DNA from: Polaribacter litorisediminis
Lineage (GTDB): Bacteria; Bacteroidota; Bacteroidia; Flavobacteriales; Flavobacteriaceae
DNA: 64,000 nt
Direction: 5' to 3'
Assembly (NCBI RefSeq): GCF_019968605.1
Contig: NZ_CP082966.1
Location: 3,895,501-3,959,500, forward strand
Positions within the stretch are counted from its first letter, which is position 1; the number at the start of each line of letters is the position of its first letter. Positions 56,947 through 64,000 of this stretch are shown in pieces. The notes beneath the pieces are model-generated. The model saw nothing but the letters and a program-made list of their open reading frames with translations, searched no databases and was not told the DNA's origin. The translations under genes were made by a program, and so were the position numbers.

Positions 56947-57990
56947 TACCCCACACCACAAAACCCAATTTATTGCCAAAAACAATAAACCTTTGTCTTT
57001 TGTGGTATTCCGCTCACCAGCCGCCTAGTTGGCTTTATGTCATAATACTTGTAGCCAACGCTCTAATGGCACATTACTTATTTTATTTAAACCTAGTATA
57101 TTTTTTTTAATCGGTACAATAAAAAAGTAAAGAGCCATTGCCAACGCTCAAACAACTATTACGCCATAAAACCAACCCCAAGCTAAGTTACATAATGGGC
57201 TGTTATACTGCTCTTCCACAAAAGTTCCAGGCACTATAACGCCATTATGTAAAATAGCCACACCATCCAACGCGCACATCCGAAATTACTAATAACATTT
57301 AGTTATTACAACAACAATTCGTCTTTAATGCATTGTTTTTATAAGTGCTTTTGGTAATTCTAAATAAAAAGTAAAACTAAATAAATCAATTAGTTCAATT
57401 AAATACAATTTAGAAAGCACCTATAAAATCAAAAAAAGCCAATAAGAGTAAAACTTTTTATTTGTGAAGTAAATTTGTAGTTACCGTTTTCACTAAAAGT
57501 AAATGCTATGTATAAGTAAAAAAGATAAACAGTGTAATAAGGCAAATAGTTCATTAAAACTGTAATTGGTGGGCATTCACTTTTAATAAAACCTCAATAA
57601 AATTAGAAAGCACAAATAAAAAGTCTTTACCCTTATTCCCGCTTCTGCCAGCGCACTACGTAATTTAATTCAGTTTTTTTCAAAAAAAACCACATCGTTG
57701 GCAACCTATTACACACCCATTACTGACCCGTTATAACCCTATTTTCTTGCTGTTGCTTCGTTGTTATTAAAGGCGTTTAAATTACACTCCCTCCTAAATA
57801 GCTCGTATGCAATAGAAATATTGAAAACGCTCTCTTTTCCCTAGTCACACTCCTTTTAAAACCTAGACGGTCGTTTTCTCCCTTATCCTTAGTAATGTTT
57901 TAGTTAACAAGGCATATAGCTAGCCTATCGATACGCCATATACTTAGTTATTGGCAATAGTTGTTCTCTTCATGGTTTGTTAAATAATTA
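56947..57990. other. Long noncoding stretch with recurring short words
   Basis: No gene was recognised in these 1.04 kb. The word CCAACGC recurs (57056, 57138, 57265 region), and TTAGAAAGCAC occurs twice (about 57410 and 57603), each before an A-rich stretch. Short inverted repeats such as TAATAAC/GTTATTA (near 57289) are present. It may be a graveyard of lost gene cassettes. Confidence 0.45.
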
Positions 57991-58000
57991 ATTTAATATT

Positions 58001-58078
58001 GTTAATTGTTGTTTTTTAAAATATATTTGCAACATGTTGATAAGTAGTTACTTTTGTTGAAAACTGTTAATTGTTGTT
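58001..58078 (+). promoter_or_regulatory. Fic promoter with flanking 13-bp direct repeat
   Basis: The -7 box TATATTTG is at 58022-58029 with a TTG at 57999-58001 as a -33 element (20-bp spacing). GTTAATTGTTGTT is found upstream of the box (58001-58013) and again in the leader (58066-58078), where it runs into a TTG repeat tract. The paired copies could be an operator for autoregulation. Confidence 0.5.
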
Positions 58079-58115
58079 GTTGTTGTATGTTAATTCTTTT
58101 TTAATTCAAATATAA

Positions 58116-59276
58116 ATGTCAGAAGCTAAATTCTCAGATTATCAACTAAAATTAGTAGAACCATCGTTTGGCTCTTCTTTGACGGATTTGATAATTGAAC
58201 TAGATTATTTAAGGAAGAAACCGCTGGGTGGTTCAACTCATCCTCGTGTCTTTTTTCAGCTAAAACATATTTTCCACACTTTAGAAAGTATTGGGTCTGC
58301 AAGAATAGAAGGAAACAATACGACTGTTGCTGAATATATTGAAACAAAATTAGAAACTAACGAGAACGTTTCTGAAGGCGTAAGAGAGATTAAAAATATT
58401 GAAAAGGCTATGGAATTCATAGAGGATAATATTGTAGATTATCCTATTAACAGGATGTTTTTAAGTGAATTACATAAAATGATTGTAAGGGAGTTACCTC
58501 CTCCTCCTCAAGGTGAGGGCGATCATACTCCTGGTGTATATAGAAACGTTAATTTAAAGATAAATAATTCAAATCATTTACCTCCTGATTACATTAAGGT
58601 TCAGGATTATATGAATGAGTTATTAGATTTTATTGAAAGAGAAGATAGTCCAAAGTATGATTTATTAAAGGCAGCTATTGCTCATCACCGTTTTGTTTGG
58701 ATTCACCCTTTTGGAAATGGAAACGGAAGAACAGTAAGATTATTTACTTATGCAATGTTAGTAAAAACAGGATTCAATGTTAACGTTGGTAGGATAATAA
58801 ATCCAACAGCTGTATTCTGTAGTAATAGAAATGATTATTATGATAATTTATCAAAAGCAGACATGGGAACCGAAGAAGGTATCTTAGCTTGGTGTGAATA
58901 TGTATTGAAGGGATTAAAAGAGGAGATTGAAAAAATAGATAAGCTAAGTGATTATGACTATTTGAGAAAAGAAATTTTATTACCTTCTTTGGTTCACTCA
59001 CTTGAAAGGGAATATATTACAGATGTTGAATCTAAAATATTAAGAAAAGTAATTGAATTACAGGTTATACAGGCTTCTAATTTGAAAAAGATATTTACAG
59101 GTAAAGTTAGTTCAGAAATATCAAGGCAAATAAAAAAATTAATAGATAAGAAAATGTTAGTCCCTGAAAAAGAGGGTGCTAGAAAATATATTATTCGTTT
59201 TGATAATAATTTTTTATTAAGAGGAGTAATAAAAACTCTAGATGAAAAAGGTTTTCTTCCAGTTAGGGATTTGTAG
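58116..59276 (+). CDS. Fic-domain protein (class II, N-terminal inhibitory helix)
   Basis: This 386-aa protein has the catalytic Fic motif HPFGNGNGR at about residues 197-205, complete with the catalytic His. The self-inhibitory motif SARIEGN at about residues 61-67 provides the Glu that blocks ATP binding. A C-terminal winged-helix region (VIQASNLKKIFTG..SSEISRQIKKLIDKKMLVP) suggests DNA binding and possible autoregulation. Fic enzymes transfer AMP to proteins. It is a stand-alone gene in the island, with its own promoter. Confidence 0.93.
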   Translation: MSEAKFSDYQLKLVEPSFGSSLTDLIIELDYLRKKPLGGSTHPRVFFQLKHIFHTLESIGSARIEGNNTTVAEYIETKLETNENVSEGVREIKNIEKAMEFIEDNIVDYPINRMFLSELHKMIVRELPPPPQGEGDHTPGVYRNVNLKINNSNHLPPDYIKVQDYMNELLDFIEREDSPKYDLLKAAIAHHRFVWIHPFGNGNGRTVRLFTYAMLVKTGFNVNVGRIINPTAVFCSNRNDYYDNLSKADMGTEEGILAWCEYVLKGLKEEIEKIDKLSDYDYLRKEILLPSLVHSLEREYITDVESKILRKVIELQVIQASNLKKIFTGKVSSEISRQIKKLIDKKMLVPEKEGARKYIIRFDNNFLLRGVIKTLDEKGFLPVRDL

Positions 59277-59434
59277 AAATTACTGCCAACAATTGTATAT
59301 ACTCATTGTATATACTCATTGTTGATATATCGCAAATATGTTCTTCGTTTTAAAATTAGTCTTTTTCAGTAAACTATCCAAAGGGCTGTTTATATTTTCT
59401 CTTGTAAATCTATGTTTCACAGCCTCATTATTTA

Positions 59435-59698
59435 TTAAAATTCTAGTTTATTTCTATTTTTTTTCAAACGGTTAAAAAGGGAAGTTATAAAATTTTTAGG
59501 TTTTACATCATCAAGTGTAGATTTTAGATTTTTTTCACACCATTCCAATAAATCAATAGAATCTGTAAAGGTTTCTGATTGTAATTCTTGATTACCCCAG
59601 AAAATAGTAAAACGATTTTTACTTGATATTTTAATTTCTTTAATATCAGGAAATGTATTCATAATTCCTGCGATTTGTTCTATTGCATTTTCTATCAT
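59435..59698 (-). CDS. Small hypothetical protein
   Basis: This is an 87-aa soluble protein from the ATG at 59698; an upstream TTG would add nine residues. It has an acidic, mixed alpha/beta pattern (IAGIMNTFPDIKEIKISSKNRFTIFWGNQ) and a basic tail (SLFNRLKKNRNKLEF). No family was recognised. It is convergent with the Fic gene and alone on its strand. Confidence 0.55.
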   Translation of the reverse strand: MIENAIEQIAGIMNTFPDIKEIKISSKNRFTIFWGNQELQSETFTDSIDLLEWCEKNLKSTLDDVKPKNFITSLFNRLKKNRNKLEF

Positions 59699-59725
59699 AA
59701 GTTTTTTCAACAAATTTACAGTCAA

Positions 59726-60198
59726 TGTTTTAAATAATTTTACGGGTTTCCTTTTTATGTAGTTTTTTTTTCCAATATTATGTCATTCAATCGCCATTGG
59801 GCTAACATTTTTAAAGATTGATAAACTCCACGCTCAAACCCAGCCTCTGTTTATCAATCTTTAAAAACGATAAAACACTGATTTTCCTTATCTTATTCAG
59901 CTGCACAAAAATTCTACTAAATTCATTTTATTTCTTTATCAAAATTCTTTGTTTGTCTCATTTCGTTAAGTAAAATCAGTAAATAAACACCGGTAAATAA
60001 ATGATTTTAAAGGAGTTTAAAAAATAATTAAATAAATGTGATGCAAGTTAATGAAGCCTAACGCAAAAGCATCGTAAAGGTCTAAAACAGTAACAAAATG
60101 GTATAATATTAGTTATATTAGTAACGAAAATAAGGTTTAAAAGCAATATCAAGTCCGTACCAAATCCGAACGAGTATTAATTTTAAATTGTTTTATAA
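59726..60198. other. Noncoding stretch with a long perfect inverted repeat
   Basis: No gene was recognised. The main structure is the inverted repeat at 59808-59867. The rest is AT-rich, with a -10-like TATAATATT near 60103 upstream of the DUF6266 gene. Confidence 0.5.
59808..59867. repeat. Perfect 19-bp inverted repeat with 22-nt loop
   Basis: TTTTTAAAGATTGATAAAC at 59808-59826 is repeated in exact inverted form at 59849-59867. The loop (59827-59848) is GC-richer than its surroundings. Neither side has a clear T tract outside the stem, so it is not a standard terminator. Confidence 0.8.
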
Positions 60199-60840
60199 AT
60201 GGGGAAAATAGCCCAAGGAATTTTAGGAGGTCTATCTGGTAAGGTAGGTAACGTTATTGGAGGTAGCTGGAAAGGTATCGACTATATCAGAATTAAGCCA
60301 TCAAGCGTGGCAAATCCTCGAACAGAGGGTCAAGTGAATCAGCGTAATAAATTTACCATTACATTGGAGTATTTGCAAGCGACTAAAGGTTTTATTAAAA
60401 TCGGTTATAAGTCATTTGCGACCAAGAAAACGGAATTTAATGCTGCTATGTCTTATGTATTAAATAATGCAGTTGGAGGTATCGCACCTAACTTCACGAT
60501 TGATTATTCTTTAGCTTTATTGAGTAGAGGTTCTTTATCTGGAGTATTGAATGGTACAACCGATTTAACAACCGCAGGACAAGTAAGTTTTGATTGGGAT
60601 GATAACTCTGCAGAAGGTAATGCAAATGCAACAGACAAAGCAATGGTATTAGTTTACAATCCAAGCAAAAAAGAATCAATTTCTATTTTGGATGGTGCTG
60701 ATAGAACAGCAGGTTCGCAAGTGGTTTCAATACCAAATACCTACGCAGGAGACACAGTAGAGTTATTTATGGCGTTTGTTTCTGCTGATGGCGCAACAGT
60801 ATCAAATAGTGTGTATTTAGGCTCTGGTACGGCAGCTTAA
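60199..60840 (+). CDS. DUF6266-family protein
   Basis: The 213-aa protein begins with the family signature MGKIAQGILGGLSGKVGNVIGGSWKG, followed by KPSSVANPRTEGQVNQRNKF. The second half is beta-rich (GQVSFDWDDNSAEGNANATDKAMVLVYNP). The family occurs widely in Bacteroidota and often in mobile regions, but its function is not known to me. A strong terminator follows it. Confidence 0.8.
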   Translation: MGKIAQGILGGLSGKVGNVIGGSWKGIDYIRIKPSSVANPRTEGQVNQRNKFTITLEYLQATKGFIKIGYKSFATKKTEFNAAMSYVLNNAVGGIAPNFTIDYSLALLSRGSLSGVLNGTTDLTTAGQVSFDWDDNSAEGNANATDKAMVLVYNPSKKESISILDGADRTAGSQVVSIPNTYAGDTVELFMAFVSADGATVSNSVYLGSGTAA

Positions 60841-60865
60841 TAACTTTAAGTTTAAATACATATTG

Positions 60866-60900
60866 AAAACCGTTTCTATTAATTTAGAAGCGGTTTTTTT
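60866..60900 (+). terminator. Rho-independent terminator after the DUF6266 gene
   Basis: AACCGTTTCTA pairs with TTAGAAGCGGTT around a short loop, followed by seven T. Confidence 0.8.
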
Positions 60901-60979
60901 AAAAACTTTTTAAACATCAAAAATTTATAGATTTGAATAATCTATCTTTACTAATCTTATCAAATTATTATTTATTAAA

Positions 60980-61444
60980 ATGAAAGAAAAGAATAGAAAT
61001 AAATACAATAATTGGCTTAATCATTTAAGTAATACAAAGGATAGAACAAATTATTCAATTCGTAGAATGGATTTGTTAGTTATTGCTATAAGTGGTGCAG
61101 GAATCTATATAATATTTGAAACTTTAAGAGAGTTTAAAACAGGTAAAATTGAAATTGAAAACTCAACAATTTTAATATGGTCTGGTGTAATTCTTCTTTT
61201 AGGTATTATATCAAATTTTATTTCACAGGTAACCGGTTATCACGGTAACAATAATGAAGAGAAATATATTGTAGAAGAATTAAAAAAAATTGAAGGAAAA
61301 AAGCACGATGCCTGTTTGCAAAAAGAATACGATAATAAAGTTAATCAGTTTAATTTTTGGACTGATTTATTAAATGTAGTATCTATTGTTTTTATGTTGG
61401 TTGGTGTATTTTTACTGGCGATTTTTAATTATCTTTTGATTTAG
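60980..61444 (+). CDS. Small membrane protein of unknown function
   Basis: The 154-aa protein has a basic N-terminus and three hydrophobic helices (LLVIAISGAGIYIIFETL, ILIWSGVILLLGIISNFI, VVSIVFMLVGVFLLAIFNYLL). A soluble loop of about 50 residues lies between the second and third. No family was recognised. Its 3' end overlaps a small convergent gene by 20 bp. Confidence 0.65.
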   Translation: MKEKNRNKYNNWLNHLSNTKDRTNYSIRRMDLLVIAISGAGIYIIFETLREFKTGKIEIENSTILIWSGVILLLGIISNFISQVTGYHGNNNEEKYIVEELKKIEGKKHDACLQKEYDNKVNQFNFWTDLLNVVSIVFMLVGVFLLAIFNYLLI

Positions 61445-61553
61445 GTCTTGTGCCAGTTCTTGATCCCTTTGTTTGTGTGTTTTTTCTATGTTCGGTTAAA
61501 TTTACCTTTTTACCCTTATTAGAATCAGTGTTATTAGTTTTCTTTTTCGCCAT
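61425..61553 (-). CDS. Small basic 42-aa protein
   Basis: The frame reads MAKKKTNNTDSNKGKKVNL, continues through RKNTQTKGSRTG and ends RPKSKDN before the stop. It is lysine/arginine-rich and probably disordered or nucleic-acid binding. A perfect -7 box sits 17 nt before the ATG, the same spacing as at the Panacea gene, which supports expression. It overlaps the convergent membrane protein by 20 bp. Confidence 0.55.
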   Translation of the reverse strand: MAKKKTNNTDSNKGKKVNLTEHRKNTQTKGSRTGTRPKSKDN

Positions 61554-61570
61554 AAATACATACCTTTTTG

Positions 61571-61578
61571 CAAATATA
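61571..61578 (-). promoter_or_regulatory. -7 promoter box of the 42-aa gene
   Basis: On the minus strand TATATTTG fits TAnnTTTG, 17 nt before the ATG at 61553. Confidence 0.55.
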
Positions 61579-61650
61579 GTTTAATACTGGTCACTAAAAA
61601 AAATAAGTATTTATTTACCTTTTTAAAATATAATTAAGCCTTTTTTAAAT

Positions 61651-61669
61651 GTTATACCTATGTTGTACC
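61651..61669 (+). promoter_or_regulatory. Candidate integrase arm-type sites, right end
   Basis: GTTATACC (61651-61658) and GTTGTACC (61662-61669) lie 11 bp apart, about 60 bp inside the right att core. They match the pair at the left end. Confidence 0.5.
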
Positions 61670-61729
61670 TATTTTAATAATATTTATTTAAATTCAATAA
61701 ACACAATACTTTTAAGAGGTTATTAATAT

Positions 61730-61740
61730 AACAGCGTGTT
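61730..61740 (+). repeat. Right attachment-site core of the island
   Basis: AACAGCGTGTT is a direct copy of 37803-37813. Combining inner flanks gives a reconstructed attP with an imperfect inverted repeat, TATAACA-GCGTG-TTGTATA, as expected for a tyrosine recombinase core. Confidence 0.88.
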
Positions 61741-61938
61741 TGCTGATGCAGTTTCTGTATGACTGCATTTGTTACAAGTTCTTGAAAAGTCCTTTCGGAT
61801 TTGACTCTTTGAATGCTTACATTTTAAGCAATTAAAGCCTAATTCCTATTTAAAATTTGCCAGATATTCTTTACAATTTTCATCTGTTTTAAACCGATCA
61901 CTAAACTCTAGAAGGTTTTGCCCTGTAAATAAATTCAT
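61741..61938 (-). pseudogene. N-terminal zinc-ribbon part of the IS1595 transposase, with an in-frame stop
   Basis: The frame starts MNLFTGQNLLEFSDRFKTD and reads ELGFNCLKCKHSKSQIRKD, then RTCNKCSHTETASA, the CxxC...CxxC zinc ribbon of IS1595 transposases. One TAG lies after LANFK, where the family usually has Trp. The frame continues without change across the island into NTLFHKVKFG at 37813. Confidence 0.88.
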
Positions 61939-61973
61939 AATTTACCTATTTTATTGACTCCTAAGACATGAAA

Positions 61974-61986
61974 TTATCTACTGACC
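61974..61986 (-). repeat. IS1595 terminal inverted repeat, right end
   Basis: Read on the minus strand it is GGTCAGTAGATAA, matching the copy at 37081-37093 at 11 of 13 positions. Confidence 0.7.
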
Positions 61987-62134
61987 TTAATAAAATTAAA
62001 AGGAATTTTTAACAAAGTGGCCTAAGAAAATTAGTCACAAAATTACTAGGAAGTCCATTTTCAGTAATTAAAATGATAACAATTAACTCTTATATTATTT
62101 ATTTTTTAAATTTGTTAAAAACCAAAAATAAAGT

Positions 62135-63919
62135 TTGATCAACAACAAATCCATAGCAGTTCTTCCTTTCGTCAATATGAGTAACAATATTGAAAACGAA
62201 TACTTCTGCGATGGCTTAACAGAAGAAATCATTACTGCATTAGCAAAAATCAAACAACTTTCTGTTACTTCCCGTACTTCTTCATTTTTTTTTAAAAACA
62301 AATCAGTTACAGCAAAAGAAATAAGAGAAAAATTAAAGGTAGCTACGTTTATTGAAGGAAGTATTAGAGTATCTAGAAATAAAATGCGTATTACAGTGCA
62401 AATGATTGATACTGTAGATGACTTTCATTTCTGGTCAGAAACCTTTGATAGAAACCCTAAAAATATTTTTGAAATTCAAGATGAAATTAGTTTGTTTATA
62501 GCTGAAAAATTACGTGAACATCTTGGGCATTTAGAAATAGAAAATAAGCTAGTTGAACCCATTGATGTGCCGGTAGCTATTTATAGAGAATACCTGAAAG
62601 GAAGATATTACATCATGAAGTTAGATTATAAAAACTCTATTAAGGGAATCAATATTTTAACTGAAGTAATACATAAATCACCTAATTTTTCGAGCCCTTA
62701 CCTAGATGTTAATTTAGCTTATGTTAACATGGGAACCATGGGACTTTTACCTGCATTCGAGGCCTACGAGAAGGCGCAGCCTTATTTGTCGAAGGCATTA
62801 AAGCTAGATCCAAACTCATCAAGGTCACAATTAAATATGGCGTGGATAGAATGCTGGCAGAACTGGAATCTTAAGAAAGCGTATGAACACGCCAACAAAG
62901 CTTTGGAAATTCAACAAGCAGACGATATTTACTTAACCATTTCTAATTTTTTGACTGTGGAAGGAAAATTAGATGCAGCAAGTAATTATCTAGACAAAGC
63001 ATTACAATTAGATCCTTATGCTGCTATCAATCATCATTATAAGGGGTTTTTATATTACTTAAAAGAAGAATACAATACGGCAATACCTTTCTTGAAAAAG
63101 GCTTTGGATCTAGACCCTAAGTTACCCTTTCCACCAATTTACATAGGCATATGTTTATTAATGTCGGATAAATCAAACGAAGCTTTGACATATTTCAATT
63201 CTCTTGAAGGTGTTTCTATAAAAGACCTCACAAAATTAGGTGGTAAAACTATGTGTTATGCAAAGCTCAATGAAAAGGAAAAATGCAATGATGGATTAAA
63301 AGAATTAGAAACCTATTTGACTTCTGCACTTGTAGATAAGGCATTTACGTTTTTGATATTGGTCAATGCTTTGTTGGGTAATGATGAAAAGGTAATCGAT
63401 TTAATAGAGCAAGCATACAACAAGCGCTTGCCATTAATTTTATTATTGAATCCATCACCAATTCTTAAACCAATAAAAAACAACAAAAGGTTTAAAGATA
63501 TTATGCTGAAAGCCATTCCAGATAATGTCAATTATAAAAGGAAGAAAAAATACAAACAGGCATTATTGGATACTAATGAAGTTAAAAAGTACAGCAAAGA
63601 GCTAGAGCAAATAATGTTAGACTACAAACTGTTTTTAAACCCAGACCTTTCCTTAAAAGATTTGGCATCTTATTTAGAGCTTCCTGCAAATTATGTGTCT
63701 CAATTAGTAAACCTAGGCTTTCAAAAAAACTTCTCTGAATACGTGAACACCTTTAGAGTTAATGAATTTAAAGAGCGTATTCTTCAAGAAGAAAATAATG
63801 GATTAACGATAATGGCTGTGGCTTACGATAGTGGTTTTAATTCTAAAACAGTGTTTAATACTTTCTTTAAAAAAATGGAAGGGATAACACCATACACCTA
63901 TCTTAAAAAGAATATTTAA
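62135..63919 (+). CDS. TolB-like/TPR protein with C-terminal AraC-type DNA-binding domain
   Basis: The 594-aa product begins at a TTG, since a stop precedes it and the first ATG (62177) would remove the conserved strand SIAVLPFVNMS. Residues about 5-120 form the TolB/FlgO-like domain (ENEYFCDGLTEEII, VATFIEGSIRV). TPR units follow (GFLYYLKEEYNTAIPFLKKALDLDPK). The last 100 residues are an AraC-type HTH (LSLKDLASYLELPANYVSQLVN, then GLTIMAVAYDSGFNSKTVFNTFFKKMEGITPYTYL). Such proteins are transcription factors that sense through the TPR part. It is the first chromosomal gene after the IS. The final 81 bp of the window hold nothing recognised. Confidence 0.85.
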   Translation: MINNKSIAVLPFVNMSNNIENEYFCDGLTEEIITALAKIKQLSVTSRTSSFFFKNKSVTAKEIREKLKVATFIEGSIRVSRNKMRITVQMIDTVDDFHFWSETFDRNPKNIFEIQDEISLFIAEKLREHLGHLEIENKLVEPIDVPVAIYREYLKGRYYIMKLDYKNSIKGINILTEVIHKSPNFSSPYLDVNLAYVNMGTMGLLPAFEAYEKAQPYLSKALKLDPNSSRSQLNMAWIECWQNWNLKKAYEHANKALEIQQADDIYLTISNFLTVEGKLDAASNYLDKALQLDPYAAINHHYKGFLYYLKEEYNTAIPFLKKALDLDPKLPFPPIYIGICLLMSDKSNEALTYFNSLEGVSIKDLTKLGGKTMCYAKLNEKEKCNDGLKELETYLTSALVDKAFTFLILVNALLGNDEKVIDLIEQAYNKRLPLILLLNPSPILKPIKNNKRFKDIMLKAIPDNVNYKRKKKYKQALLDTNEVKKYSKELEQIMLDYKLFLNPDLSLKDLASYLELPANYVSQLVNLGFQKNFSEYVNTFRVNEFKERILQEENNGLTIMAVAYDSGFNSKTVFNTFFKKMEGITPYTYLKKNI

Positions 63920-64000
63920 CAGTCAAAAATCCAAATAAAAAAATATATTTTTTTGCATTAATACAAGTACATATTTTTTTGACGAACCTCAAAATCATTT

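Larger units (their letters stand above)
37814..61740. mobile_element. Integrative genomic island (about 23.9 kb) carrying BREX-related, toxin-antitoxin and Fic genes
   Basis: The island is bounded by direct 11-bp repeats and begins with a tyrosine integrase at its left end. It has paired GTTGTACC arm-type sites near both ends, a DUF3987 primase with iteron-like repeats, and an excisionase-like HTH gene. Removal restores an uninterrupted IS1595 transposase frame across the junction. The cargo from 44107 to 61553 includes a PglZ-type defence operon, a Panacea pair and a Fic protein. No relaxase, coupling protein or phage structural gene was recognised. Transfer therefore probably depends on a helper element, or is by the integrase alone. 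Confidence 0.88.
37081..61986 (-). mobile_element. IS1595-family insertion sequence, split by a 23.9-kb island
   Basis: The two outer parts, 37081-37813 and 61741-61986, add to 979 bp, a normal size for this family. Terminal inverted repeats are GGTCAGTAGTTAG (37081-37093) and, read inward from the other end, GGTCAGTAGATAA (61986-61974), matching at 11 of 13 positions. Joined at 37813/61741 the transposase reads through the junction in frame. An in-frame TAG in the N-terminal part and frame changes near 37490-37550 show the IS is no longer active. Flanking 8-bp target duplications are not clearly conserved. Confidence 0.85.

Noticed and set aside
56947..57990. Integron attC cassettes
   Set aside because: GTTATAC and GTTATAAC words are present but do not fit the GTTRRRY/RYYYAAC pairs, and no integron integrase was found.
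58126..58347. A small open frame opposite the Fic gene
   Set aside because: It overlaps the catalytic protein on the other strand and has no promoter or recognisable motif.
60494..60679. A small leucine-rich frame opposite the DUF6266 gene
   Set aside because: Mirror of the DUF6266 codons only.
37814..61740. A conjugative transposon or a prophage
   Set aside because: No relaxase, Tra proteins, terminase, capsid or tail genes were recognised between the att repeats.
1..64000. tRNA or rRNA genes, including a tRNA as island attachment site
   Set aside because: No cloverleaf-like or rRNA-like sequence was seen, and the island target is the IS transposase instead.

Overview
The window is AT-rich bacterial DNA from the phylum Bacteroidota, most likely a marine member of the Flavobacteriaceae. 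The evidence is a type IX secretion C-terminal sorting domain, lipoproteins with an LVSC-type lipobox, porins of the O/P type, several promoters with the Bacteroidota -7 box TAnnTTTG, and very few Shine-Dalgarno sequences. The genus is not proven here. No tRNA, rRNA or CRISPR array was seen.

Region 1 (1-13430) is a locus organised around a MocR-type regulator. Seven minus-strand genes form a tight operon: two lamin-tail surface proteins, a DcuC-type C4-dicarboxylate carrier, an isoaspartyl dipeptidase, a porin, an M14 carboxypeptidase and a second porin cut by the window edge. Divergent from the regulator are an esterase-like lipoprotein and a DASS dicarboxylate/sodium symporter. Paired direct repeats with the same 23-bp period lie before both transcription units, so the regulator probably controls both. 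The parts fit uptake and use of (iso)aspartyl peptides and C4-dicarboxylates. The regulator itself has Arg where the PLP-binding Lys should be.

Region 2 (13431-37080) is ordinary chromosome with scars. It holds a GH53 galactanase pseudogene with six in-frame stops, an IorA/IorB-type molybdenum hydroxylase, a macroglobulin/TonB-plug-like protein followed by a decayed second copy of the iorB 3' end, and a bacteriophytochrome operon (kinase, receiver, heme oxygenase). It continues with an HDAC-family deacetylase, a SWIM-SNF2 helicase, metG, tandem Uma2 nucleases, an MmeI-like type IIL restriction-modification enzyme, an LD-carboxypeptidase, a CrtA-like protein and a YraN protein.

Region 3 (37081-61986) is a nested mobile locus. 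A 979-bp IS1595-family element is split by a 23.9-kb integrative island (37814-61740) flanked by the 11-bp repeat AACAGCGTGTT. Deleting the island in silico joins the transposase codons in frame. The island carries a tyrosine integrase with arm-type repeats at both ends, an unknown 660-aa protein, an excisionase-like HTH protein, and a VirE_N/DUF3987 primase with two 4 x 9-bp iteron-like arrays. No relaxase or conjugation gene was recognised.

The island's main cargo is a five-gene BREX-related operon: a TPR-HELVH putative metallopeptidase, a 1411-aa BrxC/PglY-like ATPase, a Zn-ribbon adenine methylase, PglZ, and a small protein in the BrxA position. No BrxL, BrxHII or BrxF was found. A Panacea (DUF4065) antitoxin with a candidate toxin, a Fic protein, a DUF6266 protein and several small unknown genes follow.

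Region 4 (61987-64000) resumes the chromosome with a TolB-like/TPR/AraC-type regulator.
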